49,071 nt of DNA from Stieleria tagensis (GCF_024129865.1 NZ_JAMYFE010000092.1:1-49071), one strand, 5' to 3'. Counted from the stretch's first letter, positions 28,036 through 37,049 are shown. Numbers and translations: made by a program. Notes: generated by a model not told the origin, from the letters alone.

Positions 28036-29133
28036 ATGAACAAAATCGACCGACGCTCAGCCATCACACAGTTGGGCGCTCTGACCGCCGGGGTCGCATT
28101 GGCTGATGAAACACTGGCTGAGGAAACATGGGCTGACAAAACACTGGCCGCTGATTCGAAACCCACGACCGGACTGGGGATCGTGATGTACGACTGCAAA
28201 TTGCGGCGCAGTTTAATGAAAGAGCAGGACGGTTCGTTTGATCTCTACCACCCATTTTCATTTCTCAGCCACTGTCGGTCGCTAGGTGCCGGCGGCGCCC
28301 ATCTGGCACTGGGCGTGATGAGTCCGGTTGAGGCCGGGAGATTTCGCGAGCAGGCCGAGCAGTATGGAATGTTTGTGGACGCAATCGTGAGCCCACCTGG
28401 CGACGAAAACGATCTGCAACGTTTCGAGGCAGAGATCAAAACCGCCAGCGAGGTGGGCGTGCAATCCGCCAGGACCGTCATCATTCCCGGACGCCGTTAC
28501 GAACGATTCAAGACCTTTGAAGCGTTTCAGGAGTTTGAGCGTCGTGGCCGGCGGATGGTCGAAATTGCGACACCGATTGTCGAGCGTCATCGTGTTCGGT
28601 TGGCGATTGAAAACCATAAGGACCAACGAATCGAGGATCGCTTGCGTCTGTACGAACACATCGACAGTGAATTCGTTGGTGCCTGCGTTGACACCGGAAA
28701 CAGCTTTGCCTTGCTCGATGATCTTTACGGATCGATCGAAGCACTCGCTCCCTACGCATTTTCAGTTCACTTCAAAGATCAAGCAATCACCCACTATGAC
28801 GATGGTTTCTTGTTAGGCGATATTCCGCTCGGCCAAGGAAGTTTCGATTTGAAACGAATGGCCGCGATCCTGAAAGCGAAGAAACCGGAACTGTATTTTT
28901 CGCTTGAGGTCATCACCCGCGACGCATTGAAGGTGCCGTGTCTGACCGACCAATACTGGCAATCGGTTCCCGAGGCGAGCGGTAGTGATTTAGCACGCAC
29001 ATTGCGGTTTGCACGTGATCACCAGGCGGGCGGACAGACGATCAGTTCGCTGCCATTGCCAAAACAGGTCGAAATCGAAGACACCAATATCAGCGCAAGT
29101 TTGCAGTATGCGGCTCAGGAGCTTGGACTATGA
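28036..29133 (+). CDS. Tat-exported TIM-barrel protein (xylose isomerase-like/sugar phosphate epimerase family)
   Basis: A 365-residue AP-endonuclease-2-type TIM barrel. The N-terminal RRSAITQLGALTAGVALA looks like a twin-arginine signal. Metal-ligand positions of the family are visible: Glu in RLAIENHKDQ, Asp in GACVDTGNSF, His in FSVHFKDQ and Glu in FSLEVITR. Such proteins isomerise or epimerise sugars or inositol derivatives. ATG 28036 is chosen because it starts the Tat signal; the open frame runs upstream into the SDR gene. An unusual acidic tract (ADETLAEETWADKTLAAD, with repeated ETLA/KTLA units) follows the signal. Its stop overlaps the next gene by four bases, so it is translationally coupled to the Gfo/Idh/MocA oxidoreductase. 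Confidence 0.9.
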   Translation: MNKIDRRSAITQLGALTAGVALADETLAEETWADKTLAADSKPTTGLGIVMYDCKLRRSLMKEQDGSFDLYHPFSFLSHCRSLGAGGAHLALGVMSPVEAGRFREQAEQYGMFVDAIVSPPGDENDLQRFEAEIKTASEVGVQSARTVIIPGRRYERFKTFEAFQEFERRGRRMVEIATPIVERHRVRLAIENHKDQRIEDRLRLYEHIDSEFVGACVDTGNSFALLDDLYGSIEALAPYAFSVHFKDQAITHYDDGFLLGDIPLGQGSFDLKRMAAILKAKKPELYFSLEVITRDALKVPCLTDQYWQSVPEASGSDLARTLRFARDHQAGGQTISSLPLPKQVEIEDTNISASLQYAAQELGL

Positions 29134-30530
29134 AACTCTCCCGTCGACAGTGGCTTTCATCCGGCTTTGTCGCCGGTGCCGGGTTGTCTGCTAAAGGTTG
29201 GACGTCACTGGTTCGGGGCGACAGTCCCGCCAGTCGGATTCGTGTCGGTGTGATCGGAACGGGGGTTCGCGGCAAGTCATTGATCGGCGACCTGCCAGCG
29301 TCGGCGCAGGTGCAAGCGATTTGTGATTGTGCGACCTCGCGCATGGCGGAAACGCTGCAACCGACCGGGAAATTCAAAACGGTGTTGGCCAGCTTTCAAT
29401 CGGAACGGGCCGCTGATTGTTCGACGCACCAAGACTATCGCCGCATGTTGGACGTCGCCCAACTTGATGCCGTCATCATCGCGACACCCGATCATCATCA
29501 TGTCCAGGCGGCGATGTTGGCATTGCAAGCGGGTCTGGATGTCTATCTGGAGAAACCGCTGTCGGTCACGATTCGCGAAGGACGTTTGCTGGCCGATGCC
29601 GTCCAAGCGACCGGGCGAGTGTTGCAAGTGGGCAGTCAACAACGATCGATGGAAATGAACCGGTTTGCATGTGAATTCATTCGTGATGGTGGCTTGGGAA
29701 AGGTTTCGCATGTCGACTTTCCCAATTTCCCAGGGCCGATGACTGCGCCATCCTTTGACGCGCAACCCATTCCGAACGGATTGGACTGGGAATTGTTCCT
29801 GGGTCCCACGGCGCAGCGACCACATCACCGAAAGCTATGGGTCAAAGACGAATTCAAAGTCGGTGATTTGATGTGGCGTGGATGGGATTTGTTTCGCGAC
29901 TATTCGGGACATTTAATGACCAATTGGGGCGCCCACAACATCGACATGGTGCAATACGCGCTGGGTATGGATCGTTCGGGACCGGTCCGCATTGAACCGA
30001 TTCGAAACATTTCGGAACCCGCATTGGCATCCGATTGGAAAACGAAATGGTTTCGCAAGACTCCCTATCCAAGCGGACGATTCGCCGACGATCGACGTTT
30101 CATGCCCGTGAAAGTCACTTATGCCAATGGAGTCACGCTCCGTCTTTTGCCCGGCATTAAGGAAACCACTTTTTACGGAGAACGCGGATCAATGCGGATC
30201 AGCCGCAATCGTTTCAAATGTGATCCACAGGGTCTGGTCAAGAACGAGCCGGATCCATCCGCCGCAACGCTGTGGGAAGGAGAGGGAATCGTTGCCCGGC
30301 CGCACCTACAGAACTGGATCGACTGTATCGCGTCTCGCCAAAAACCACATGCATCGGTCGAAATCGGGCACCGTACGGTAACCGTGTGTCATCTGGTCAA
30401 CATCGCCCGAGAACTTGATCGCGCGCTCCAATGGGATCCGGATCAAGAACAGTTTGTCGACGACAGGGAAGCTGATTCATTGCTGGATCGACCGCGTCGT
30501 GAACGCTTTGAGCTTCCCAGGATCACCTAA
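29130..30530 (+). CDS. Tat-exported Gfo/Idh/MocA family oxidoreductase
   Basis: A 466-residue NAD(P)-dependent oxidoreductase. The N-terminus has a twin-arginine signal (SRRQWLSSGFVAGAGLSA). The Rossmann motif follows at about 33-45 (RVGVIGTGVRGKSL). The family Glu-Lys-Pro motif is present in DVYLEKPLSV, where Lys is the usual catalytic residue. The second domain includes WRGWDLFRDYSGHLMTNWGAH and HNIDMVQYALG, where the conserved His sits. Members oxidise sugars, inositols or amino-sugar derivatives, often with tightly bound cofactor when exported. It overlaps the TIM-barrel gene by four bases. It ends the co-directional cluster: a 78-base gap precedes the AspT-like gene, which might still be read through. 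Confidence 0.93.
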   Translation: MKLSRRQWLSSGFVAGAGLSAKGWTSLVRGDSPASRIRVGVIGTGVRGKSLIGDLPASAQVQAICDCATSRMAETLQPTGKFKTVLASFQSERAADCSTHQDYRRMLDVAQLDAVIIATPDHHHVQAAMLALQAGLDVYLEKPLSVTIREGRLLADAVQATGRVLQVGSQQRSMEMNRFACEFIRDGGLGKVSHVDFPNFPGPMTAPSFDAQPIPNGLDWELFLGPTAQRPHHRKLWVKDEFKVGDLMWRGWDLFRDYSGHLMTNWGAHNIDMVQYALGMDRSGPVRIEPIRNISEPALASDWKTKWFRKTPYPSGRFADDRRFMPVKVTYANGVTLRLLPGIKETTFYGERGSMRISRNRFKCDPQGLVKNEPDPSAATLWEGEGIVARPHLQNWIDCIASRQKPHASVEIGHRTVTVCHLVNIARELDRALQWDPDQEQFVDDREADSLLDRPRRERFELPRIT

Positions 30531-30608
30531 TCGGATCGTCAGTGACCTCGCGTCCCCTCCGACGGCAACTTTTTCGTAAACTAGCGGGAAAGGAAACCAG
30601 CCGAGGTG

Positions 30609-32309
30609 ATGCAACTGATGGAATTGATTCGCGATTTGATTGCCGACAGCCCGATTCTGCCTCTCTTTTTGGCCGTTGCGATCGGCTACGGGATTGGTCG
30701 AATTCGCATCGGTCCCTTTTCACTCGGCGGTCTGGGCGGGACCTTGGTGGCAGCCATCTTGATTGGCTTGGTGGGTGTCGACGTCGACGAAAACATCAAG
30801 ACGATTGCGTTTGCTCTGTTTATCTATTCACTTGGCTATGTCAGCGGTCCACAGTTCTTTGGCAGCCTGGGCAGAGAGACCTTGGGGCAGGTCCACCTTG
30901 CCCTGTTTTCGACCCTCGTCATCTTCCTCACCATTTGGACGTTGGCGCAGATCTTTGATCTGGACAAGGGAACCGCAGCGGGGCTGCTGGCGGGCGCGAC
31001 CACAGAATCGGCATCGATCGGAACCGCCAGCGAAGCGTTGCAAAATCTGGGTCTTGATGATGACCAGGTGCGACAATTGCAAAACAACATCGCTGTCACC
31101 TATGCCGTCACGTACCTGTTTGGCCTGATTCTGGTTGTCACTTTTTCCAGCCGCATCGCGCCCCGGTTGATGGGCGTTGGTGACCTGAAGCAGGCGGCCG
31201 CGGCGTTGGAGCAGAAACTTGGTGCGTCGACGCAGCTTGAGCCGGGGCAATTCGAATTTTTGCGTGACATGGTGGTGCGAGTCTATCGGGTCGACGAGGG
31301 ATCCGGGGCTTCCCTGTCGATCGATGATGTGAGCGGACGGTTCAAACAGGCGGTGTCGATCCAAGCGATTGATCGTGGGGGACAGACACTGGTGGTCACG
31401 GGTTCGTTGCGATTGCAGGCCGGCGATTTGATCAGTTTGGTCGGGCTGCCGTCCGCCGTGGTGGCCGCCGGCAGGATGCTCGGCAGTGAATCGACCGACA
31501 CGCGGTTGGCCGAGGGACTGGTCGGCGAGATTCGTGATGTCGTCGTCACCCGCGAGGACCGAAGCGGTAAAACGGTGTCGATGCTGCGCGAAGAAATCTC
31601 GCCCGTAGCACCGCACGGTGCCTTTGCAATTCGACTGACTCGTTTGAATCGCGAGATTCCCATTCACCCCCGCACGGAAGTTCAGCGGGGCGACGTGGTG
31701 CGCTTGATCGGACTGCCGCAATCAGTGGACCGAGTCACCGAGGAACTCGGGTATGCCCTCGAGCCGAGCGACGCGGTGGATTATGTCTTTTTGGCGTTGG
31801 GGATCATCGCCGGAATACTTGTTGGTGACTGCACTGTCTCGATCGCCGGATCACCGATTTCATTGGGAATCGGCGGCGGTTGTTTGATATCGGGACTGGT
31901 CTTCGGATGGTTCCAGTCCCGGATTCGGTCGATTGGAAACTTGCCACCGGCCACCGCGTTGCACTTGCGTGATTTCGGATTGGCAATTTTCATCGCCAGC
32001 GTCGGTTTGGCGGCGGGTCCCCAAGCGTGGGATGTCATCGGTGAGAGGGGCCTGATGTTGCCAGTGCTATCGATCATCGTCGTGATGGTGCCGATGATTG
32101 CTTCGATGATTTATGCCCGAAAGGTCGTTGGGATGGACCCCGTCCTGGTCACCGGCGCTCTGGGTGGGCTGTTGACCTGCACCGCAGCGCTTAACGCGGC
32201 TGCGGCGGAGGCAGAGAGTGAGATGCCGGTGTTGGGCTACACGGTTCCCTATGCCATTTCCAACGTGCTGTTGACACTGCTGGGGCCGGTCATCGTGCTG
32301 ACGGTTTAG
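30609..32309 (+). CDS. AspT/YidE/YbjL-type transporter with two RCK_C domains
   Basis: A 566-residue membrane protein of the aspartate:alanine exchanger family. Two membrane halves (residues about 10-185 and 390-565, roughly five helices each) flank a cytoplasmic region. That region holds two TrkA-C (RCK_C) domains, at about 215-290 and 300-385, seen as LRLQAGDLISLVGLP and TEVQRGDVVRLIGLP. Half-repeat signatures are GLLAGATTESASIGTASEAL and GALGGLLTCTAALNAA. The length matches family members. RCK_C domains usually bind regulatory ligands. ATG 30609 follows an in-frame GTG and a GAGG; ATG 30618 is an alternative start. The substrate is unknown: aspartate exchange is only the best-studied activity. 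It is convergent with the dienelactone hydrolase gene. Confidence 0.9.
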   Translation: MQLMELIRDLIADSPILPLFLAVAIGYGIGRIRIGPFSLGGLGGTLVAAILIGLVGVDVDENIKTIAFALFIYSLGYVSGPQFFGSLGRETLGQVHLALFSTLVIFLTIWTLAQIFDLDKGTAAGLLAGATTESASIGTASEALQNLGLDDDQVRQLQNNIAVTYAVTYLFGLILVVTFSSRIAPRLMGVGDLKQAAAALEQKLGASTQLEPGQFEFLRDMVVRVYRVDEGSGASLSIDDVSGRFKQAVSIQAIDRGGQTLVVTGSLRLQAGDLISLVGLPSAVVAAGRMLGSESTDTRLAEGLVGEIRDVVVTREDRSGKTVSMLREEISPVAPHGAFAIRLTRLNREIPIHPRTEVQRGDVVRLIGLPQSVDRVTEELGYALEPSDAVDYVFLALGIIAGILVGDCTVSIAGSPISLGIGGGCLISGLVFGWFQSRIRSIGNLPPATALHLRDFGLAIFIASVGLAAGPQAWDVIGERGLMLPVLSIIVVMVPMIASMIYARKVVGMDPVLVTGALGGLLTCTAALNAAAAEAESEMPVLGYTVPYAISNVLLTLLGPVIVLTV

Positions 32310-32342
32310 CGACTGTCCAACCACGCTCTAGCTGGCTGACCG

Positions 32343-33188
32343 CTAGGCGAGTGCTTTTGAAAACAGTGCCAACTGCCGCCCCCAAGCCTTTTCGGCTTGA
32401 TCCGGGTTGTGCACCCGCGTGTCCGGCGGGCACCAGCCATGCCCCGCCGGGTAGACCTCGATTTCGGCCGACAGGTTGGCTTGTGCGAACGATTGTTTCA
32501 GCACGTCCTTTGCATCGGGGTCACGCTGATCATCGTTTTCCGCGATCGCGATCAGGAACTGCGCTTTCATCTCGGGGATCAACAGGTGAGGGCTGTCCGG
32601 AGCATCGCTCACCAATCCGCCACCGTGAAACGTCGCCGCGGCGCCGACGCGGTCAGCGACAGCCGCCGCGGTACGAAAGACGATCGGACCGCCCATGCAG
32701 TAGCCCGTCGTGCCGACTTTTTTGTTTTTGTCGACCTGCGGCTGGGTGTCCAACCAAGCAATAAACGCTTTGGCGTCTGTCGTCTGTGTGGCCGGCGTCA
32801 ATGATTGTGCCAACGGACGTACGTCTGAAATCGGCGTGTTGGCACCATTGGCCGCGGTGGGCGCTCGCTTGGTTCGATAAAACGGGTTGACTACCAACAC
32901 GCTGTAGCCTGATTCAGCCAGCCGTTTACCCATCTGGCGAAATGCCGGTCGCAATCCAAAGATATCCGGCCAAACCAGCACGGCTGCGTGAGCGCCGCTG
33001 GAGGGCGTCACAAAATAGGCATCGCAGTCGCCGTCGGGAGTGGTGATGTTCACATCGCTTTCGCTGACTTCGGCCGCATTGGCGGAACGGGGCAGCATGG
33101 CTGCACCGACACCCACCGCGGCGAGCGCGCCGATGTCTCGGCGAGAGTACTTTTTTAGGTCTTCTTCAAAGTGGTCTTGGTCGCACAT
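32343..33188 (-). CDS. Tat-exported dienelactone hydrolase family protein
   Basis: A 281-residue alpha/beta hydrolase of the dienelactone hydrolase family. The N-terminal SRRDIGALAAVGVGAAMLP is a twin-arginine signal. The nucleophile elbow reads GYCMGG, with Cys as in carboxymethylenebutenolidase. The Asp lies in IAENDDQRDP and the His in PAGHGWC, completing a Cys-Asp-His triad. Conserved WPDIFGLRPAFRQMG follows the first strands. True dienelactone hydrolases act in chlorocatechol breakdown in the cytoplasm. An exported copy more likely hydrolyses another ester or lactone. Convergent with the AspT-like gene (33 bases). The secreted hypothetical gene lies upstream on the same strand, 48 bases away, and may be co-transcribed. 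Confidence 0.92.
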   Translation of the reverse strand: MCDQDHFEEDLKKYSRRDIGALAAVGVGAAMLPRSANAAEVSESDVNITTPDGDCDAYFVTPSSGAHAAVLVWPDIFGLRPAFRQMGKRLAESGYSVLVVNPFYRTKRAPTAANGANTPISDVRPLAQSLTPATQTTDAKAFIAWLDTQPQVDKNKKVGTTGYCMGGPIVFRTAAAVADRVGAAATFHGGGLVSDAPDSPHLLIPEMKAQFLIAIAENDDQRDPDAKDVLKQSFAQANLSAEIEVYPAGHGWCPPDTRVHNPDQAEKAWGRQLALFSKALA

Positions 33189-33236
33189 AGAACGCCTGGT
33201 TGGTTAGTTGAGGATCAGTCTTGATTCGGGCCTTTG

Positions 33237-34052
33237 CTATTTTAGCTCCGCATCAATGATTTCAATGCCGTGACGCGACAGATAGCTTGCGTTTGGAGAC
33301 CCAGGATCGTGACGTGATTTTTCATAATGATACACCTGTTCATTTTTCAGCGTCGCGACGGTCGTGCTTTGAGTCGACTGGACGAAGCGATATCGCCACG
33401 ACGATTCTTTCTGCGTCGCAGCGCATTCGATCAAAATCAGTAGCTCGGGGTCGGTGCCAACCACATACGCGAACAGGCCAGCGTCGTAGTCCGTTATCGT
33501 CTCGTCACTGCGGTAGAGCGGTTGGGGCAACAACCGCAGGTCGCGTTTGCCTCGACTCGCTTCGTCGGTGTAAGCGCTGAACTGGCGAGCAAGATTGCGC
33601 ATTTGCAATAGCCTGGCGGCGCGATTGGATGCCGGCGCGGGAGCCGTTTCGAAGGCGTGCCAACTGGATTTTTCACTGGGAGTCGGTTGCCAGAACACCT
33701 CACCGTTTCGGCGCCCAGTCACCTGCCGGTCCGACAGCGTTGTGAACACGTGACACAAACTGCGGATGTCGTCACCGATCAGGTAGGAAAAGAGTTGTCC
33801 GACAACAATCGGCCTTCCCTCGTTCTCCCAGACGAATGTGGAACCGTTGATTTGCCCTTGCTCCAACGGATTTGTCCAATTCACGATCGCTTCCGGTTTC
33901 AAGACCAACGGCGACTGCTGGTCGGCCAGAACCAGTTCATAGTCCTGCTCCGCGCGTCGTTGATAGTAGTCTTTCCAAGCCGTTTGCGCGCTGGCAACCG
34001 ATTGCAACCCAACAAAAATCAATGTGGCGATGAAAAGACGATGGCTATTCAT
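33237..34052 (-). CDS. Secreted hypothetical protein
   Basis: A 271-residue protein with a Sec signal peptide (residues 1-22, LFIATLIFVGLQSVASAQT). The mature part is rich in aromatic residues and resembles an alpha/beta domain. Blocks of interest are WENEGRPIVVGQLFSYLIGDDIRSLCHVFTTLS (read as WENEGRPIVVG and QLFSYLI) and LRLLPQPLYR. A YDAGLFAYVVGTDPELLILIEC strand pair is followed by a C-terminal beta-rich part. It resembles a planctomycete-restricted secreted protein type that I have no function for. It lies 48 bases upstream of the dienelactone-hydrolase-like gene and 118 bases downstream of the outer-membrane barrel gene, all on the minus strand, so a three-gene transcript is possible. 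Confidence 0.75.
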   Translation of the reverse strand: MNSHRLFIATLIFVGLQSVASAQTAWKDYYQRRAEQDYELVLADQQSPLVLKPEAIVNWTNPLEQGQINGSTFVWENEGRPIVVGQLFSYLIGDDIRSLCHVFTTLSDRQVTGRRNGEVFWQPTPSEKSSWHAFETAPAPASNRAARLLQMRNLARQFSAYTDEASRGKRDLRLLPQPLYRSDETITDYDAGLFAYVVGTDPELLILIECAATQKESSWRYRFVQSTQSTTVATLKNEQVYHYEKSRHDPGSPNASYLSRHGIEIIDAELK

Positions 34053-34170
34053 TCAAGCTGCTCCCAATCGTGATGGAAAATTCACATGCCGATCAAAAGC
34101 TAAAGTTTAGACGATTTGTCTGCCTCCTGCAGTCGCCTTTGTCGCTGGCCATAGCCATGCCGATTGCCGT

Positions 34171-35004
34171 CTAGAAACGCCAACCCAAACCGGCATTGGA
34201 GAAAAAGTTGGGTGACTGTTGGTTGAGTCCCCAGCCGACTCGCACACCGACTTCGACATCGGATGTGATCAAGTAATGTGCACCGGGACTGATAAAATAC
34301 TGAGCCGTCTCCTGAGCGCGACCTTCGGAGTAAATGCCAAAGTACTCCAGGTGTGCTTTCCATTGATCACCGATTGGAATTTTCACGACTGTCGAGGGTG
34401 ACCAGACATTGAACTGGTCTTCGTCCAAACTGCTGGTGCTGTAGCGGATCGCGGAGTCGAGCAACAGGCTGCTGGGCAATTCCCAACCAAAGATGTAGGT
34501 CGCCGAGATCTGGGTGTCGCTGGTGTCACCGCTGGTCGGTGTAAACCCCTGCAGCAACACTGAACTCGCCGGGACCCAGCCCTCCTGATCCAGCAACAGT
34601 GCCTTCATTCCATACAGCATTCTCGATTCACGTTCGAGTTCCGCTTCGTCGGGTAGCACAATGACCGAGTTGCCTGACACCGGGTTGCCGGCGCCGCCGA
34701 CTTCGTAGTTCCAGCCAAACCGTAATTCCAGATTCTCGCCGATACCGCGTCGCAGCAGCACTTCAGGAAAGCTGTGCGTTTCCGGAACACTGCGGTTGTC
34801 GATGAACGAATAAGCCGCTTCGAGAATCCAGCGTCCCGGACCGGCGGTGGTGGTCGCCGGTGTGAACGAATCCCGGTCCGTTTCGATCTCGTCCGTTGCC
34901 GTTCCACCAAATCCCTCCCCCTGTGCCAGGCAGCGGGGTTGCATGCCACACAACAGGCACAAGCAGCTGAAAACGAGTGTGATTCTGGTTGACAGAGCGG
35001 ACAT
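34171..35004 (-). CDS. Outer-membrane beta-barrel, phenol-degradation transporter-like (MetA-pathway family)
   Basis: A 277-residue exported protein. A Sec signal (about 1-27, LVFSCLCLLCGMQPRCLAQG) is followed by the family start GTATDEIETDRDSFTPATTTAGPGRWILEAAYSF, read as DRDSFTPAT and GPGRWILEAAYSF. This is typical of putative outer-membrane transporters assigned to the phenol-degradation MetA-like family. Alternating hydrophobic strands continue to the terminal aromatic residue in GLGWRF, the usual barrel-assembly signal. A long upstream frame starts at 35052, but the ATG at 35004 begins the signal peptide. It is divergent from the outer-membrane factor gene at 35271, with about 266 bases between them. 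Its cargo is unknown; small hydrophobic molecules are the family guess. Confidence 0.8.
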   Translation of the reverse strand: MSALSTRITLVFSCLCLLCGMQPRCLAQGEGFGGTATDEIETDRDSFTPATTTAGPGRWILEAAYSFIDNRSVPETHSFPEVLLRRGIGENLELRFGWNYEVGGAGNPVSGNSVIVLPDEAELERESRMLYGMKALLLDQEGWVPASSVLLQGFTPTSGDTSDTQISATYIFGWELPSSLLLDSAIRYSTSSLDEDQFNVWSPSTVVKIPIGDQWKAHLEYFGIYSEGRAQETAQYFISPGAHYLITSDVEVGVRVGWGLNQQSPNFFSNAGLGWRF

Positions 35005-35270
35005 TTGAATCGTGTCTCTTGTGGTCCGGTGGCAGAAGTTTTCGTTCACCAATAGTGGCAGATATCGACTGGATCCGTTGACCCACTTGATGTGTTTCCT
35101 GGCAGCGACATGACATCCGATTTCGATGGGAGCAATGAAATTGGTAAACTAGACCAGTTGTGACGGTGCTGGCGAATGGTTCTGTCGGAATGCACTGCTG
35201 CACCGGATACGACGATTAAACTCATTGTCTGAGAAAATCACCGTTGGACTCTCCAGGGAGGGAAAGTCTC
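35005..35270. promoter_or_regulatory. Divergent promoter region between outer-membrane barrel and efflux outer-membrane factor
   Basis: About 266 bases between two divergent gene starts, so it must hold both promoters. The plus-strand ribosome binding site is clear (GGGAGGG at about 35256-35262, eight bases before ATG 35271). Individual promoter boxes were not identified with confidence. Confidence 0.4.
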
Positions 35271-37049
35271 ATGCAGCCAGCTCAAGCCAGGGCAACCGTT
35301 CGCACAGCGACTCTGCGCGGTGCAATGTTGATGCTATTCAGCCTGTGCTTGTTCACTAGCATGGCCTGCACGCAGATGACCACTTGCAGCAGCTGGGTGA
35401 AGAACGGTCTGAAAGTCGGTCCCGAATACTGTCGTCCTTCGGCACCGCTGGAGCCACAATGGATCGACATGCAATCCGAGCCACGTTTGATCGACGAAAC
35501 GGCCGACATCGCCAACTGGTGGCGTCAGCTGGGCGACCCGACGCTGAATGGTCTGATCGAAATGGCCTATGCGCAAAACCTGACAATCCGTCAGGCTGGC
35601 ACACGAATTCAACAGGCGGAAGCGATCCGCGGCATCGCGGTTGGCAACCTGTTTCCCCAGGTTCAACAAGCTGTTGGTGATATCCAATCGATTCGAACCA
35701 GTGAAAACATTGCCGTCCCATCGCCGGTACGGCGGTTCGGCCAACATGATCTGGGAATGCAGGCCGGATGGGAGCTGGATTTCTGGGGCCGCTTTCGTCG
35801 CAGTGTCGAAGTCGCCGATGCCCAACTCGATGCGTCCATCGCCGGCTATGACGAAATCACCGTGTTGTTGCTGGCCAACGTCGCCGCCAGCTATGTAGAA
35901 ATCCGCACCGTTCAAGAACGATTGCAGATCGCCCGAACCATCATTGAGTTCCAGCAGGGAAGTTTGGCGATTGCTCAGGCCCGCTACGCCGCAAATCAAA
36001 CGAACAAGCTAGATGTGCTTCAAGCCCAAAACAATATCGACGTCACTCAAGCAGCAATCCCGGCGTTGGAATCACAATTGCGGATGGCGAATAACCGACT
36101 GTGTGTCTTGCTGGGAATCCCCCCTCAAGATTTGGTTGCCGAGTTGTCGCCGGGTTCGATCCCCACGGTCTCGCGTTCCGTTCAAGTCGGCGTTCCGGCG
36201 GACTTGTTGCGAAGGCGGCCCGACGTCCGGCGCACGGAACGTTTGATGAAGGCTCAGAGTGAGCAAATTGGTATCGCCGAAGCCGAGTTGTATCCGCACA
36301 TTTCACTGGTCGGATCATTTGAGTGGGAAGCCGAATCGTCAGACGACTTGTTCGACTCCGGTAGCATTTTCGGATTGATTGGCCCCGGTTTCAGTTGGAA
36401 TGTTTTGAATTATGGCAGACTGCGCAACGGCATCGAGTTTGAACAGCAGCGGTTTCGGGAAAGCGTCTACAACTATCAACAGACAGTATTGACGGCCCAG
36501 CAAGAAGTCGAAGATGCCATGATCGGCTTTCTCAAAGCCCAGGAACAAGCTGATGAATTGGCTGATGCGGTCGCGCAGGTCAACGAAGCTGAAAAGATTG
36601 CCGAGACGCTGTACCAAACGGGAGCAACGGATTTCAACCGAGTGTTCGTGATCCAGGCGTTCCAGTTCGCGCAGCAAGATGATCTTGTGGTCAGCCGTGC
36701 CAGTGTCGTTTTCAACCTGATCAATCTCTACAAATCACTCGGCGGCGGCTGGCAAATCCGTTGCCCCACGGGGCAGGACAATGTCCCGTTGGCAGCCTAC
36801 TCCGACCAAGCCGATGGCGGAATGATCGGCGAGATCCCCGAGATTGAAGAGGATGATTCGCGAAGCGACATAGGGGTTGAACCTAAAAATCCCAGTGATG
36901 CACCGCCGACCACCACTGCGCCACCCAAATCAACCCAACCGGAAAACCAGCGTCTCAAAGAATTATTGGACGCTGACGTCAACGACAAACCCAGTTCCCC
37001 CAGCGACGACCAACAGCGCCTCAAAGAGCTACTCGAACAAGACCTGTAA
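35271..37049 (+). CDS. RND efflux outer-membrane factor (NodT/OprM family) with long acidic C-terminal tail
   Basis: A 592-residue TolC-type outer-membrane channel. The signal region (MLMLFSLCLFTSMAC) may be a lipoprotein signal; the SMAC before the Cys is not a canonical lipobox. Family signatures are WWRQLGDPTLNGLIEMAYAQN, FWGRFRRSVEVADAQLDASIAGYDE and PADLLRRRPDVRRTERLM (read as short blocks), then ISLVGSFEWE and FSWNVLNYGRLRNGIE. The family usually ends near SLGGGW. Here about 90 further residues follow, Pro/Asp/Glu-rich, with a duplicated RLKELL motif. The upstream TTG at 35244 is rejected in favour of ATG 35271 behind GGGAGGG. Its TAA stop lies within the short repeat at 37047. It faces the minus-strand RND operon. 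Confidence 0.92.
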   Translation: MQPAQARATVRTATLRGAMLMLFSLCLFTSMACTQMTTCSSWVKNGLKVGPEYCRPSAPLEPQWIDMQSEPRLIDETADIANWWRQLGDPTLNGLIEMAYAQNLTIRQAGTRIQQAEAIRGIAVGNLFPQVQQAVGDIQSIRTSENIAVPSPVRRFGQHDLGMQAGWELDFWGRFRRSVEVADAQLDASIAGYDEITVLLLANVAASYVEIRTVQERLQIARTIIEFQQGSLAIAQARYAANQTNKLDVLQAQNNIDVTQAAIPALESQLRMANNRLCVLLGIPPQDLVAELSPGSIPTVSRSVQVGVPADLLRRRPDVRRTERLMKAQSEQIGIAEAELYPHISLVGSFEWEAESSDDLFDSGSIFGLIGPGFSWNVLNYGRLRNGIEFEQQRFRESVYNYQQTVLTAQQEVEDAMIGFLKAQEQADELADAVAQVNEAEKIAETLYQTGATDFNRVFVIQAFQFAQQDDLVVSRASVVFNLINLYKSLGGGWQIRCPTGQDNVPLAAYSDQADGGMIGEIPEIEEDDSRSDIGVEPKNPSDAPPTTTAPPKSTQPENQRLKELLDADVNDKPSSPSDDQQRLKELLEQDL

